Positions 16,121 to 30,470 are shown, numbered from the stretch's first letter. The stretch is DNA of 64,000 nt from Chloroflexota bacterium (GCA_013388745.1 JACAER010000017.1:62001-126000), one strand, 5' to 3'. Notes: a model not told the origin generated them from the sequence alone. Translations and numbers: made by a program.

Positions 16121-17970
16121 GCGCCCCCTCCCAGCACCGCCGCCGCAAGCACCAGCGCCAGCGCCGCGACAATGCCGACACCGTTCCAGTTCAACTGTCC
16201 GGTTTGCGTTTTGCTCATCAGCCACGACGCGCCGCGCACACCAGCGGCCAGCCTTTGCTCCAGCCAGCCCAACCCACCGCGATCAAAGCGCGCCAACTGT
16301 CCGCCCAGCCATTGGAACGGGCGCACGATCAGCCAGCCGTACAGCGTGTCAATCCACCAGCCGTTTTGCAGCGCGCACGGCATCCTGCCCTTGACCAACG
16401 GCATGCGCCAGGCTAATCCTATCCCGGCCAGCGCCAGCAGCGTTGCGCCGCCCATCAGCCACACATTCGCTTCCGGTGTATGTTCGCCAAAAACGCCGCC
16501 TAACCAGGCCGCGATACCCATGAAACCGCCGAACGCTGTCAGCAGCGCCAGCCCCACCAGCGGCAGAGTCATCACCGCCGGGCTTTCATGCGCATGGGCC
16601 GCGCCTTCGCTGCGCGCCTCGCCCAAAAACACCGCCAGCGTTTGCCGTCCTACATAAAACGCCGTCAGCAGCACCGTCAGCGCCAGCAGCGCGCACACCA
16701 GGGTGTTCTCCGCCAGCGCTGCCGCCAGAATCTCGTCCTTAGAGAAAAAGCCCGCCAGTGGAGGCAGTCCGGCCAGCGCCAGCGCGCCGATCAAAAATGT
16801 GGCAAACGTGACCGGCATTCGCCGCCGCAAGCCGCCCAGCGCGCGCATATCCTGTGCGCTGTACAATCCCGTCGCGCTCTGTCCATGTTCCACACCGTGA
16901 ATCACCGAACCCGCCGCCAGAAACAGCAGCGCTTTGAAAAAGGCATGTGTGATCAAATGGAACAGCGCCGCCGCATACGCTCCCAATCCCGCCGCCGCCA
17001 CCATAAACCCCAATTGGCTGATGGTCGAATACGCCAGCACGCGCTTGATGTCATATTGGCCGACGGCAATCGTCGCCGCCAGGACTGCCGTCCCCGCGCC
17101 CACCAGCACCGCTACATTTTGCGCCAGCGGTGCCAGATCGAAGAACACTTGCGAGCGCGCCATCAGATACACGCCCGCTGTCACCATTGTTGCCGCGTGA
17201 ATCAACGCCGAAACTGGTGTCGGCCCGGCCATCGCGTCGGGCAGCCACACAAACAGCGGGATTTGCGCGCTTTTGCCGGTCACTGCCACGAACAGCAGCA
17301 GCGCGATCACGACAGCCAGCGGCGCGCCCGCGCTCAGCGTCGCGGCGGCTTGCGCGAACACCGCGTCAAAATTCAGCGAGCCAAGATTGACGTACAGCAG
17401 CAGCAGCGCCAGCAGCAGCCCGACGTCGCCAATACGGTTGACAACGAACGCCTTGCGCGCCGCGTCACTATTGCGCGTGCCGACCCCGTTCGCCTTATCG
17501 AACCAGAAGCCGATCAACAGATACGAACACAGGCCGACACCCTCCCAGCCAGCGAACAGCAGCACATAATTGTCCGCCATCACCAGCAGAAGCATCGCCA
17601 CCAGAAACAAATTCAAATATACAAAAAAGCGCGTGTAGCCCGCGTCGCCGCGCATATAGCCGCAGGCATAGACATGAATCAGCGTGCCCACGCCGGTGAC
17701 CAACAGCATCATCGTCACCGACAGCGCATCGACTTGCAGCGCCCACTGCACACCCAGCAGTGGCAGCCAATCGCCCAACACAACGATGGTGCCCTGCGGT
17801 TGTGTTTGCAGCGCAATCAATTGGCTGGCGGCAAAGAAAAACGATGCGGCAGCGGCAATACTAGCGATGATTCCGGCCATAGGCGCGCGCAGCCAGCGCG
17901 AACCCGCCAGATTCAAGCACAATCCTGCCAACGGGCAGAGAATCACAAAAAGCGCGAGGTTGAACATCAT
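16117..17970 (-). CDS. NuoL-like antiporter subunit with long C-terminal arm
   Basis: The 617-residue protein is a true NuoL/ND5-type subunit rather than a second NuoM copy. It has the ACGYMRGDAGYTRFF loop, FAGWEGVGLCSYLLIGFW, GKSAQIPLFVWLPDAMAGPTPVSALIHAATMV and LPPLAGFFSKDEIL. The C-terminal 130 residues (GWWIDTLYGWLIVRPFQWLG onwards, then a final helix) resemble the lateral helix of complex I that clamps the membrane arm. Mbh-type hydrogenases lack this subunit. The gene begins 22 bases after the NuoK-like stop. It implies two large ion channels in this hydrogenase. Confidence 0.93.
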   Translation of the reverse strand: MMFNLALFVILCPLAGLCLNLAGSRWLRAPMAGIIASIAAAASFFFAASQLIALQTQPQGTIVVLGDWLPLLGVQWALQVDALSVTMMLLVTGVGTLIHVYACGYMRGDAGYTRFFVYLNLFLVAMLLLVMADNYVLLFAGWEGVGLCSYLLIGFWFDKANGVGTRNSDAARKAFVVNRIGDVGLLLALLLLYVNLGSLNFDAVFAQAAATLSAGAPLAVVIALLLFVAVTGKSAQIPLFVWLPDAMAGPTPVSALIHAATMVTAGVYLMARSQVFFDLAPLAQNVAVLVGAGTAVLAATIAVGQYDIKRVLAYSTISQLGFMVAAAGLGAYAAALFHLITHAFFKALLFLAAGSVIHGVEHGQSATGLYSAQDMRALGGLRRRMPVTFATFLIGALALAGLPPLAGFFSKDEILAAALAENTLVCALLALTVLLTAFYVGRQTLAVFLGEARSEGAAHAHESPAVMTLPLVGLALLTAFGGFMGIAAWLGGVFGEHTPEANVWLMGGATLLALAGIGLAWRMPLVKGRMPCALQNGWWIDTLYGWLIVRPFQWLGGQLARFDRGGLGWLEQRLAAGVRGASWLMSKTQTGQLNWNGVGIVAALALVLAAAVLGGGA

Positions 17971-17992
17971 ACTTGACCTGAGCCATCAGGCC

Positions 17993-18298
17993 CTACTCCC
18001 GTAATCGCGAGAGCGCCTGCACATCGAGCGTGCCGCAGCGCTGCCGCACTTTGACTGCTAAAGCCAGCGCGACGGTGGCCAGAACGGTGTCTGCCACAAT
18101 AGCCGTCGCTGCCAGGCTTTGGCTTAATGCAAGCTGCCCGCTGCTCGCCCCGGCGGCGACCAATGCCAGAATCACCGCCTTCGCCAGCAGTTGCAGCACG
18201 ATAATCTGCTTAATCAGGTTGCGCACCGCCAACAGCCCGTACAGGCTCACGGCCAGCAGCCCCAACACCACCATCCACACCACCTGCGCGGCTGTCAT
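17993..18298 (-). CDS. NuoK/MnhC-like membrane subunit
   Basis: The 101-residue protein has three transmembrane helices of the NuoK/MnhC/MbhG type. The first helix is followed by LYGLLAVRNLIKQIIVLQLLAKAVILALV, and the third helix carries SLAATAIVADTVLATVALALAVKV in the pattern of the family ALVLTxIVIxxAxxAxxLA motif. The ATG at 18298 overlaps the stop of the upstream gene as ATGA. A histidine or glutamate normally placed in TM2 of NuoK is not obvious; K29 and K39 are the charged residues near the membrane. Confidence 0.82.
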   Translation of the reverse strand: MTAAQVVWMVVLGLLAVSLYGLLAVRNLIKQIIVLQLLAKAVILALVAAGASSGQLALSQSLAATAIVADTVLATVALALAVKVRQRCGTLDVQALSRLRE

Positions 18299-18828
18299 GC
18301 CGTCTCCCTCTCGCCGTACTGCGCGGGCTTCTCGTTCTCGGCGTTTTGCTTCGCGCCGCTGCTCGTTCGGCGCGTTTCGCTCAACAACGCCAGCACACCT
18401 ATGATTCCGGCAAACATCAACGCCACCTGCGCCAGCATATCCAGCCCGCGCTGCTGCCACACCACTGCGCTAAAATTGTTTTCTGCGGGGGTATAAAGCG
18501 TGTTCGCGCCGGGAATCAGCACGATTCCCAACAGCAGCACACTGATCAGCGCCAGCGCGGCAATCAGCGGCGCGGGGACAAGCGTGTTCGTTTGGCCGTC
18601 GTCGCGCCCCGTCACGGTGATGGCCAACACCAGTAACACCGTCACCAGTCCCGTGCCGACGCTCAGTTCGATCACGGCGACTTCGGGCGCGCCCAGCAAA
18701 TACAGCAGCAAGGCAGTAGCGGCGCTGGCCCCGGCCAGCCACAACGCATTCAACAGCAAACGTGGCGCGCGCAGAGCTTCTACAGCGCAGAGGAGTGTGA
18801 TGGCTGCTATCACCAGATAGAGCAACAT
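18295..18828 (-). CDS. MbhD/E- or NuoJ-like membrane subunit, first gene of the hydrogenase operon
   Basis: The 177-residue protein has five to six hydrophobic helices. The GAPEVAVIELSVGTGLVTVLLVLAI segment (about 46-70) is the DUF4040/MbhD signature, and is also the conserved TM3 of NuoJ with its pi-bulge glycines. The second half (QQRGLDMLAQVALMFAGIIGVLALL) fits MbhE or the end of NuoJ. A near-perfect ribosome binding site AAGGAGG lies six bases before the ATG at 18828. The hydrophilic tail after residue 155 is rich in charged residues and has no counterpart I recognise. Confidence 0.78.
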   Translation of the reverse strand: MLLYLVIAAITLLCAVEALRAPRLLLNALWLAGASAATALLLYLLGAPEVAVIELSVGTGLVTVLLVLAITVTGRDDGQTNTLVPAPLIAALALISVLLLGIVLIPGANTLYTPAENNFSAVVWQQRGLDMLAQVALMFAGIIGVLALLSETRRTSSGAKQNAENEKPAQYGERETA

Positions 18829-18878
18829 GCCCCACCTCCTTCTACCTTCATCCTAGCCCATCCCCCGCGCGCCAACTA

Positions 18879-18892
18879 GTGATAAACGTCAC
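18879..18892. promoter_or_regulatory. CRP/FNR-family operator candidate upstream of the hydrogenase operon
   Basis: GTGA-N6-TCAC forms a perfect two-fold site at 18879-18892. Read toward the hydrogenase operon it is TTTGTGACGTTTATCACTAG, matching nine of ten defined bases of the CRP consensus TGTGA-N6-TCACA. It lies about 51 bases upstream of the first ATG of the operon and about 55 bases upstream of the -35 of the rpoC promoter, so it could act on either. No cognate regulator gene is in the window. Confidence 0.45.
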
Positions 18893-18947
18893 AAACAAAT
18901 ACTGGCCTCGATCAATATTGCCACCCCTCTGCTGCCGCCGCGCTAAC

Positions 18948-18975
18948 TTGACAATTGCCCTATTCGCGTTATCAT
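18948..18975 (+). promoter_or_regulatory. rpoC promoter P1 (TTGACA-N16-TATCAT)
   Basis: A perfect -35 TTGACA is at 18948-18953 and TATCAT (five of six) at 18970-18975, with a 16-base spacer. It points toward rpoC and would give a leader of about 240 bases. Confidence 0.6.
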
Positions 18976-19035
18976 TTTATCTAAGCGCAGTGAGCGTTTT
19001 GTCTCGTTCAGTTTGACCACCTCATTTTTCCCATC

Positions 19036-19063
19036 TTGACGAATCTGCTCAAGGTGGTATACT
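19036..19063 (+). promoter_or_regulatory. rpoC promoter P2 (TTGACG-N16-TATACT)
   Basis: TTGACG at 19036-19041 and TATACT at 19058-19063 with a 16-base spacer form a second strong promoter. The start site would be near 19070, about 150 bases before the TTG start of rpoC. Together with P1 it shows that rpoC is transcribed independently here. Confidence 0.6.
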
Positions 19064-19223
19064 ATTATGTTCTATGAAAAAATCTTTCTCGCCCTTTTCG
19101 CGTTCAGCGGCGGAAGTCTTTCCGTTCGCTTTTTCTGCGTTTCCTGGCGAGAAGCATCTCTCTCCACCACACTGTGACATTCTGTGTTTGTAAAACATGC
19201 ATATAGGCCAGAGGAGGTAGCCG

Positions 19224-23834
<4,611 letters not shown>

Positions 23835-23883
23835 TCACCGCACACCTTAAGGCTCATTCTGATTTCTCAGAACCATAGCGCCC

Positions 23884-23923
23884 CTCCTGCTCCCTCTCCC
23901 TGAAATCGGGAAGGGGGCAGGAG
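23884..23923. repeat. Intergenic imperfect palindrome (AAATCGGG family), copy 1
   Basis: CTCCTGC at 23884-23890 pairs with GCAGGAG at 23917-23923. The inner arms CCCTCTCCC and GGGAAGGGG flank a TGAAATC loop, giving a long imperfect hairpin between rpoC and the asparaginase gene. The core CCCTGAAATCGGGAAGGG is closely matched at 32559-32579. There is no T-run, so it is probably a dispersed intergenic repeat, although it could also slow transcription after rpoC. Confidence 0.6.
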
Positions 23924-23951
23924 ATAGGGTCAAAACCAGAAGGCCACCCCC

Positions 23952-24944
23952 ATGATCGACGCCGAACTGCTGCATGTCCTACGCGAAGGCCACATCGACT
24001 GTGTGCATCGTGGCCGCGTGGTGCTGCTCAACGCCGCTGAAACCGTGCTCTACGAACGCGGCCAGAGCCACGGCGTCGTCTTCATGCGTTCGCTTGCCAA
24101 GCCCTTTCAGGCGCAGGCGGTCGTTGCCTCTGGCGCAGCCGACCATTTCGGCTTTTCCCCCGCCGAATTAGCGCTCATTTCCGGCTCGCACAACGGCAGC
24201 AGCGAACAGGCGCAAATCATCGCCGCGATGCTCGACAAAATCGGCCTGCCGTTGTCGGCGCTGGGCTGCGGCGCATCCACGCCGATTGATCGTAAAACCG
24301 CCGAGCAGCTTGTGCGCGACGGCCAAAAACCCACCGCCCTGCATCACCCCTGCTCTGGCAAACACACCGGGATGCTCGCCATCTGCCGCGCCAAAGGCTG
24401 GGACACCAGCGGCTACACACACGCCGATCATCCCGTGCAGCGCTATATCACTGATCTGATGAAAACGGTGCTGGCGCTCAGCGACGACCAATGCCTGCTG
24501 GCGCTCGACGGGTGCAGCGTGCCGACCTACGGCGTGCCGCTCTACAATGTCGCGCTCGGTTTCGCGCGTCTTGGTGTGGCCGTCCGCACCCAGGAAAACA
24601 CGCCCGCTGCGCGCATCGCCAGCGCTTTACAGGCCAATCCCCTGCTCTACAGCGGGCAGCGCCGCATGGATTCGGCGCTGATGATGACCACCCACAGCCG
24701 CCTCATCGCCAAAGACGGCACCGAGGGCATTCTCGCGCTGGCCGTGCCCGAAAAAAGCATCGGGCTTGCCATCAAAATCAGCGATGGCAGCAGCCGCGCC
24801 ATTATGCCCGTCGTGGTTCAACTCCTGCGCGCCTACGGCTGCCTCAGCGACGATGAAGCCAGTGCCCTACGCGCGCAGTTCCCCGAAGACCTCGCCATCC
24901 ATACCGGCGCCGTTGCCAGCCACCTGCACCCACTCACCGCGTAG
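23952..24944 (+). CDS. Asparaginase (AnsA/Rhizobium etli type, class 3)
   Basis: The 330-residue protein is of the thermolabile R. etli asparaginase-II family, unrelated to E. coli AnsB. Features are REGHIDCVHRGRVVLLNA, the catalytic SLAKPFQA (Ser-x-x-Lys), ALISGSHNG, the HHPCSGKHTGMLA motif with its cysteine and lysine, and DGCSVPTYGVPL. It hydrolyses L-asparagine to aspartate and ammonia in the family members characterised. The ATG at 23952 follows a weak ribosome binding site. It converges on the tyrosine phenol-lyase gene with a 47-base gap; both release ammonia from amino acids. Confidence 0.9.
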   Translation: MIDAELLHVLREGHIDCVHRGRVVLLNAAETVLYERGQSHGVVFMRSLAKPFQAQAVVASGAADHFGFSPAELALISGSHNGSSEQAQIIAAMLDKIGLPLSALGCGASTPIDRKTAEQLVRDGQKPTALHHPCSGKHTGMLAICRAKGWDTSGYTHADHPVQRYITDLMKTVLALSDDQCLLALDGCSVPTYGVPLYNVALGFARLGVAVRTQENTPAARIASALQANPLLYSGQRRMDSALMMTTHSRLIAKDGTEGILALAVPEKSIGLAIKISDGSSRAIMPVVVQLLRAYGCLSDDEASALRAQFPEDLAIHTGAVASHLHPLTA

Positions 24945-24991
24945 GGCGGCCATTCCTGGCGTCCAAAAGCTTTTTTCAGGCGTTCAAACGC

Positions 24992-26443
<1,452 letters not shown>

Positions 26444-26467
26444 TCATCGCCGCGCGCCAAACATCCT

Positions 26468-27565
26468 TCATGCCGGCGTCAGTGTGATCTTGCGCCGCAG
26501 ATACGCCTCCATGAACTCAGTCAGCCGCCCATCCAGCACAGCACTGGTGTTGCCCGTTTCGTATTCTGTGCGGTGATCTTTCACCATCTGGTACGGGTGG
26601 AGCACATAAGAACGAATCTGGTTGCCCCATTCCGCGCTGACATTTTCGCCCTTCATCGCCGCCAGTTCCGCCTCCTGCTTCTTGCGCTCCATTTCGAAGA
26701 TGCGCGCCTTCAGAATTTGCAGCGCGCGTTCGCGGTTCTGCGCCTGGCTGCGCTCGTTCTGGCAGGTGACGACAATCCCCGTCGGCAGATGCATGATGCG
26801 CACCGCCGTTTCGTTCTTCTGCACGTTCTGCCCGCCGGCCCCCGACGAACGGTAGGTGTCGATGCGCAGATCGCGCTCCATATTGATTTCGATGTCGATT
26901 TCGCCCTGGATATCCGGCCATAATTCGACTTTCGCGAACGATGTATGCCGCCGGTGCGCCGCGTCGAAGGGACTGAGCCGCACCAGGCGGTGAACGCCCT
27001 GTTCGCTCTGCAAGTAGCCATAGGCGAACGGCCCGCGAATGCTCATCATCATGCTCTTGAGACCCGCTTCTTCGCCCTCGCTGCGTTCCAGCACATCGAT
27101 CTTGTACTTATTTTCTTCCGCCCAGCGCAAATACATACGCTCCAGCATTTGCGCCCAATCCTGTGAATCGACGCCGCCCGCGCCCGCATGAATCGCCAGA
27201 ATCGCGTCTTCGTTGTCATACGGCCCGCTGAAGAGCGTTTCGATCTGCATCTTCTCGATGATCGTCGCCAGTTCTTTGGCTTCCGCGTCCAGTTCGGCTT
27301 GCAGCGTCGAATCGTCCAACTGCGACAGTTCCAGCGCGTCGTTGATACGCTGCGCCACACCGCGCCAGTGATCGACCTGCCCTTTCAGGCGCGCGATCTC
27401 CTGCATCGTCTTTTGAGCGGCTTCCGGGTTAGACCAAAAATCAGCGGCTGCCGCTTCGGCTTCCAGCGCTTGTGCCCGTTCTGCCTTTTCGGCGATGCCC
27501 AAGCGCGCCATCATGCCGTCGATTTCCTTTTTCATACTGTTCAGTTGTGTTGTCAGCGTATCCAT
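26468..27565 (-). CDS. prfB: Peptide chain release factor 2
   Basis: The 365-residue RF2 recognises UGA and UAA stop codons. The codon-reading SPF tripeptide sits in LVRLSPFDAAHRRHTSF, and the catalytic GGQ in YRSSGAGGQNVQK. RF2 rather than RF1 is shown by SPF in place of PxT. The reading frame is continuous from the ATG at 27565 with no in-frame stop near codon 25, so the autoregulatory +1 frameshift seen in many prfB genes is absent. It is likely co-transcribed after ftsY (167-base gap). Confidence 0.97.
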   Translation of the reverse strand: MDTLTTQLNSMKKEIDGMMARLGIAEKAERAQALEAEAAAADFWSNPEAAQKTMQEIARLKGQVDHWRGVAQRINDALELSQLDDSTLQAELDAEAKELATIIEKMQIETLFSGPYDNEDAILAIHAGAGGVDSQDWAQMLERMYLRWAEENKYKIDVLERSEGEEAGLKSMMMSIRGPFAYGYLQSEQGVHRLVRLSPFDAAHRRHTSFAKVELWPDIQGEIDIEINMERDLRIDTYRSSGAGGQNVQKNETAVRIMHLPTGIVVTCQNERSQAQNRERALQILKARIFEMERKKQEAELAAMKGENVSAEWGNQIRSYVLHPYQMVKDHRTEYETGNTSAVLDGRLTEFMEAYLRRKITLTPA

Positions 27566-27732
27566 CTCGTTTTATTTTTCTCGCGGGATCGACTTCCGCA
27601 CCCCCATTCTTCAACAGCACTTTCCTGGTCGCGTCTCTGGCCCGAAAGTGTTCGTCAAATTCGCTGCTGTGCCCGCAACCTACTCTGCGTAACCCTGCTC
27701 CCTTGTCGTATCGAGAAGGTGAACGATGGGCG

Positions 27733-28638
27733 TCAATCTTCAAACAGGCTGTCTACAAAATTGTCCGCACGGAACGGTACCAGGTCTTCCATGCCTTCGC
27801 CCAGTCCAAGATACTGCACCGGCAGCCCCAGTTCCTGGAACACCGCGAACACCATGCCGCCTTTCGCCGTACCATCCAATTTCGTGACAATGACGCCGGT
27901 GACCTCGACGGCCTCTTTGAATTTTTTCGCCTGCTGCAAGGCGTTTTGCCCTGTCGTGCCGTCGATCACCAGCCAGACTTCATGCGGCGCGTCGGCCACC
28001 ACCTTAGCCGTCACCGCCCGGATTTTGCGCAACTCTTCCATCAGATTGTAATTCGTGTGCAGCCGCCCCGCCGTATCCACAATCAGAATATCGCGGTTGC
28101 GTGCGCTGGCCGCCGCCGTCGCGTCATACACCAGCGCCGCCGGGTCGCTGCCCGGCTGGCCGGCCACCACCGGCACCCCCACCCGATCGCCCCACGTCTT
28201 TAGCTGCTCGATGGCCGCCGCGCGGAAGGTGTCGCCCGCCGCCAAAATCACGCGCCGGTTGTTCAGGTTGTTCAGGCGGTGCGCCAGCTTAGCGATCGAT
28301 GTCGTCTTGCCCGATCCATTCACGCCCACGATCAGAATCACCGACAGCCGGCGTCCGCTGATATTGGCCGCCGGCGGGTCGCTGATCAGCTTGCGCAAGC
28401 TCTGTTTCAGCGCTTTTTGCAGTTGTTCTGTGCGTTTTATGCTGTCGTCTGCGACCCGATCACGCAGGTCTTGCATGATTCGCTTCGTGGTTTCGACGCC
28501 CAGATCGGCCTGGATGAGGATGGCCTCCACGTCTTCCCACGTATCTTCGTCGATGTCACTCGTTCCGCTGATAATTGTCCCAAGCCGGCCCAAAAACGAC
28601 TGTCGTGTTTTGCTCAGGCCGCGGCTGAATATGCCCAA
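27733..28638 (-). CDS. ftsY: Signal recognition particle receptor FtsY
   Basis: The 301-residue SRP receptor GTPase targets membrane proteins to the translocon. The N domain (about 1-85) is followed by the G domain with GVNGSGKTTSIAKLA (G1), DTFRAAAIEQL, DTAGR (G3) and TKLDGTAKGG (G4); the end GLGEGMEDLVPF is typical. The TTG at 28638 is preferred because it gives the family-like start MGIFSRGLSKTRQSFLGRL and has GGAG seven bases upstream; an in-frame TTG at 28689 is the alternative. The acidic A domain of E. coli FtsY is missing, as in many bacteria. Confidence 0.96.
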   Translation of the reverse strand: MGIFSRGLSKTRQSFLGRLGTIISGTSDIDEDTWEDVEAILIQADLGVETTKRIMQDLRDRVADDSIKRTEQLQKALKQSLRKLISDPPAANISGRRLSVILIVGVNGSGKTTSIAKLAHRLNNLNNRRVILAAGDTFRAAAIEQLKTWGDRVGVPVVAGQPGSDPAALVYDATAAASARNRDILIVDTAGRLHTNYNLMEELRKIRAVTAKVVADAPHEVWLVIDGTTGQNALQQAKKFKEAVEVTGVIVTKLDGTAKGGMVFAVFQELGLPVQYLGLGEGMEDLVPFRADNFVDSLFED

Positions 28639-28822
28639 CGTGTTTCTCCAGTTCGTTATGGTATCTGCGCTGTTTTTCCGCTGGCGCAATTTGTTGACTG
28701 CTTTTCAGCCTTCCATTGTACAGATGGCCGATAGCCAAAACAAGACCGCCCCGCCCGATGTTAACAGGCGTTAAACTTGACATCTGTGCCCGCGTTAACG
28801 CCGATTCTATACGGCTATACGC

Positions 28823-28828
28823 TATAAT
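28823..28828 (+). promoter_or_regulatory. TATAAT -10 element upstream of the PAP2 remnant and moaC
   Basis: A perfect TATAAT lies in CGCTATAATCACAC, nearly the same 14-base context as at 7398 and 34909. No good -35 is at the expected distance. The 470-base gap between ftsY and moaC holds only this element and the remnant at 28865-29100. Confidence 0.4.
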
Positions 28829-28864
28829 CACACAATCGTTTCATAGTGTACCCAAGCGCCCACT

Positions 28865-29100
28865 ATGCCCGCATCGACCGCCGTACAGCGCCCGCCTGCC
28901 GCGCGTGTGGTGTTCAGTGCCGCCTTCTTTATCGTGGTTTTCATCACCGCGCACCGCGCCAGCGCGCCCCTCAACACGCTCGATTTTGACATCCCTGTCG
29001 CCGCTGTGCAGCGCTTCTGGCAGAGCGTGCGGCCATGCCACTTTGGGTTTTGCGCTGCTGGCCGCTATACTTGCGCCTATTGATTCGCTGCCAACTTCTG
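28865..29100 (+). pseudogene. Possible remnant of a PAP2-family phosphatase gene
   Basis: From the ATG at 28865 a frame encodes a hydrophobic first helix and [19 protein letters not shown], similar in style to the start of PAP2 phosphatases. It then loses sense. In another frame from about 29031, [16 protein letters not shown] resembles the family PSGHA motif followed by a helix. The middle of the protein is missing. This fits an internal deletion plus frameshift, but the match rests on short motifs only. It lies directly upstream of moaC. Confidence 0.3.
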
Positions 29101-29109
29101 GAAACAACC

Positions 29110-29601
29110 ATGAGCGACCAACTCTCACATCTTGACGAATACGGCGCGGCGCGCATGGTCGATGTCAGCGCCAAGCCTGATACCGAACGCACAGCAGTCG
29201 CCGCGGGCACGGTCTATATGCAGCGGCAAACGCTGCACCTGATCCGTGAAGGCGCGCTCAAAAAAGGCGATGTGCTCACTGTCGCCCGTCTGGCCGGCAT
29301 CATGGCCGCCAAACGCACCGCTGAACTCATCCCGCTCTGCCACCCGCTGCCGCTGACGCACATCGACATCGAACTCGCGCTTGACGACGAAAAAGCCGCC
29401 GTAACGATTCGCGCCGCCGCGCGCACTACAGGCAAAACCGGAGTCGAAATGGAAGCCCTCACCGCCGTCAGCATCACCGCCCTCACCATCTACGACATGG
29501 CGAAAGCCGTTGACCGTGCCATGCGCATCACTGACATCCGCCTGCTGGAAAAACGCGGCGGCGTGCATGGCGATTACAGCGCCGACGAAGGAGAACCATG
29601 A
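29110..29601 (+). CDS. moaC: Cyclic pyranopterin monophosphate synthase
   Basis: The 163-residue MoaC converts the MoaA product to cyclic pyranopterin monophosphate in molybdenum cofactor synthesis. Visible signatures are [51 protein letters not shown] and [11 protein letters not shown] with the active-site lysine and aspartate. The length is normal. The stop overlaps the start of the moaD-moaE fusion (ATGA), so the two are co-translated. moaA is not in the window; moeA is at 44866. Confidence 0.97.
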   Translation: MSDQLSHLDEYGAARMVDVSAKPDTERTAVAAGTVYMQRQTLHLIREGALKKGDVLTVARLAGIMAAKRTAELIPLCHPLPLTHIDIELALDDEKAAVTIRAAARTTGKTGVEMEALTAVSITALTIYDMAKAVDRAMRITDIRLLEKRGGVHGDYSADEGEP

Positions 29602-30314
29602 ACGTCACCATCCTGTTTTTTGCTACCCTCAAAGACCTCGCGGGCCAAAGCCGCCTCGTGCTGACTCTGCCTGATTCCGCCACGGTGGCCGATGTCAAGC
29701 GCGCGCTCATTGCCCAGCACCCGCAGCTTTCGCCCAATCTCGACAGCGCCATCGCCGCCATCAACCGCGAATATGCCTTTCCCGTCGATGCTGTCAAAGA
29801 GGGCGACGAAATCGCCTTTTTCCCGCCCGTCAGCGGCGGTCAATCGGTATACCCCGAAGTCTTTCGCCTGGCCGCCGAGCCGCTCGATCTGTACACGCTG
29901 CTGGCCGAAATCACGGTACCTGCCACCGGGGCCGTCTGCGTCTTCAGCGGCATGGTGCGCGGCGAAACCGCCAGAGACGGCAGCCTGATTTTGACCAATC
30001 GCCTGGAATACGAAGCCTACGAGCCGATGGCGCTGGCCAAAATGCAGCAGGTCGCCGCCGAAATCCGCGCCCGCTGGCCGCTGGTGCAGGGCATCGCCAT
30101 CGTCCAGCGCGTCGGCCAGCTTGCCGTCGGCCACAACACCATCCTCATCGCCTGCGCCGCCGGACACCGCGATCAGGGCTGCTTCGAAGCCGCGCGCTAC
30201 GGTATTGATCGTCTCAAAGAGATCGTGCCCGTCTGGAAAAAAGAAATCGCCCCCGATGGCGCTTCATGGGTCGAAGGCCACTACTTCCCAAAAGCGGAAG
30301 ATCGTCGCTCATAA
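29598..30314 (+). CDS. MoaD-MoaE fusion (molybdopterin synthase, both subunits)
   Basis: The 238-residue protein contains both halves of molybdopterin synthase. Residues 1-81 are the ubiquitin-like sulfur carrier MoaD, ending in the diglycine PPVSGG (G80-G81). Residues ~87-238 are MoaE, with [23 protein letters not shown]-like [10 protein letters not shown] and the C-terminal EIVPVWKKE active lysines. In separate MoaD the diglycine must be the free C-terminus to be thiocarboxylated, so this chain needs proteolysis after G81 (as reported for MoaX-type fusions) or works differently. It is tightly coupled to moaC. Confidence 0.93.
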   Translation: MNVTILFFATLKDLAGQSRLVLTLPDSATVADVKRALIAQHPQLSPNLDSAIAAINREYAFPVDAVKEGDEIAFFPPVSGGQSVYPEVFRLAAEPLDLYTLLAEITVPATGAVCVFSGMVRGETARDGSLILTNRLEYEAYEPMALAKMQQVAAEIRARWPLVQGIAIVQRVGQLAVGHNTILIACAAGHRDQGCFEAARYGIDRLKEIVPVWKKEIAPDGASWVEGHYFPKAEDRRS

Positions 30315-30470
30315 AAATGCCTAACGACATGGCAATCTGTGACCGCTTATGGTACAACCCCTATCGTTAAAAATTTGGAAATCGTGCCGCACACAGAGCC
30401 TATCGCCCACTACTCGCACGCTGAAACTGCTGTGCCCGCCCGATTTCCCTAACCCAAAGGATTTGGTATC

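Noticed and set aside
16588-17976. 462-codon open frame on the plus strand across the NuoL-like gene
   Set aside because: Its composition is Arg/Gln/His-rich without domain character and it is exactly antisense to a strongly conserved membrane subunit.
10922-18828. Annotation as respiratory complex I (nuo operon)
   Set aside because: The NuoD-like protein keeps both nickel CxxC motifs and a cleavable tail, the operon has a HycI protease, and NuoE/F/G genes are absent from the operon.
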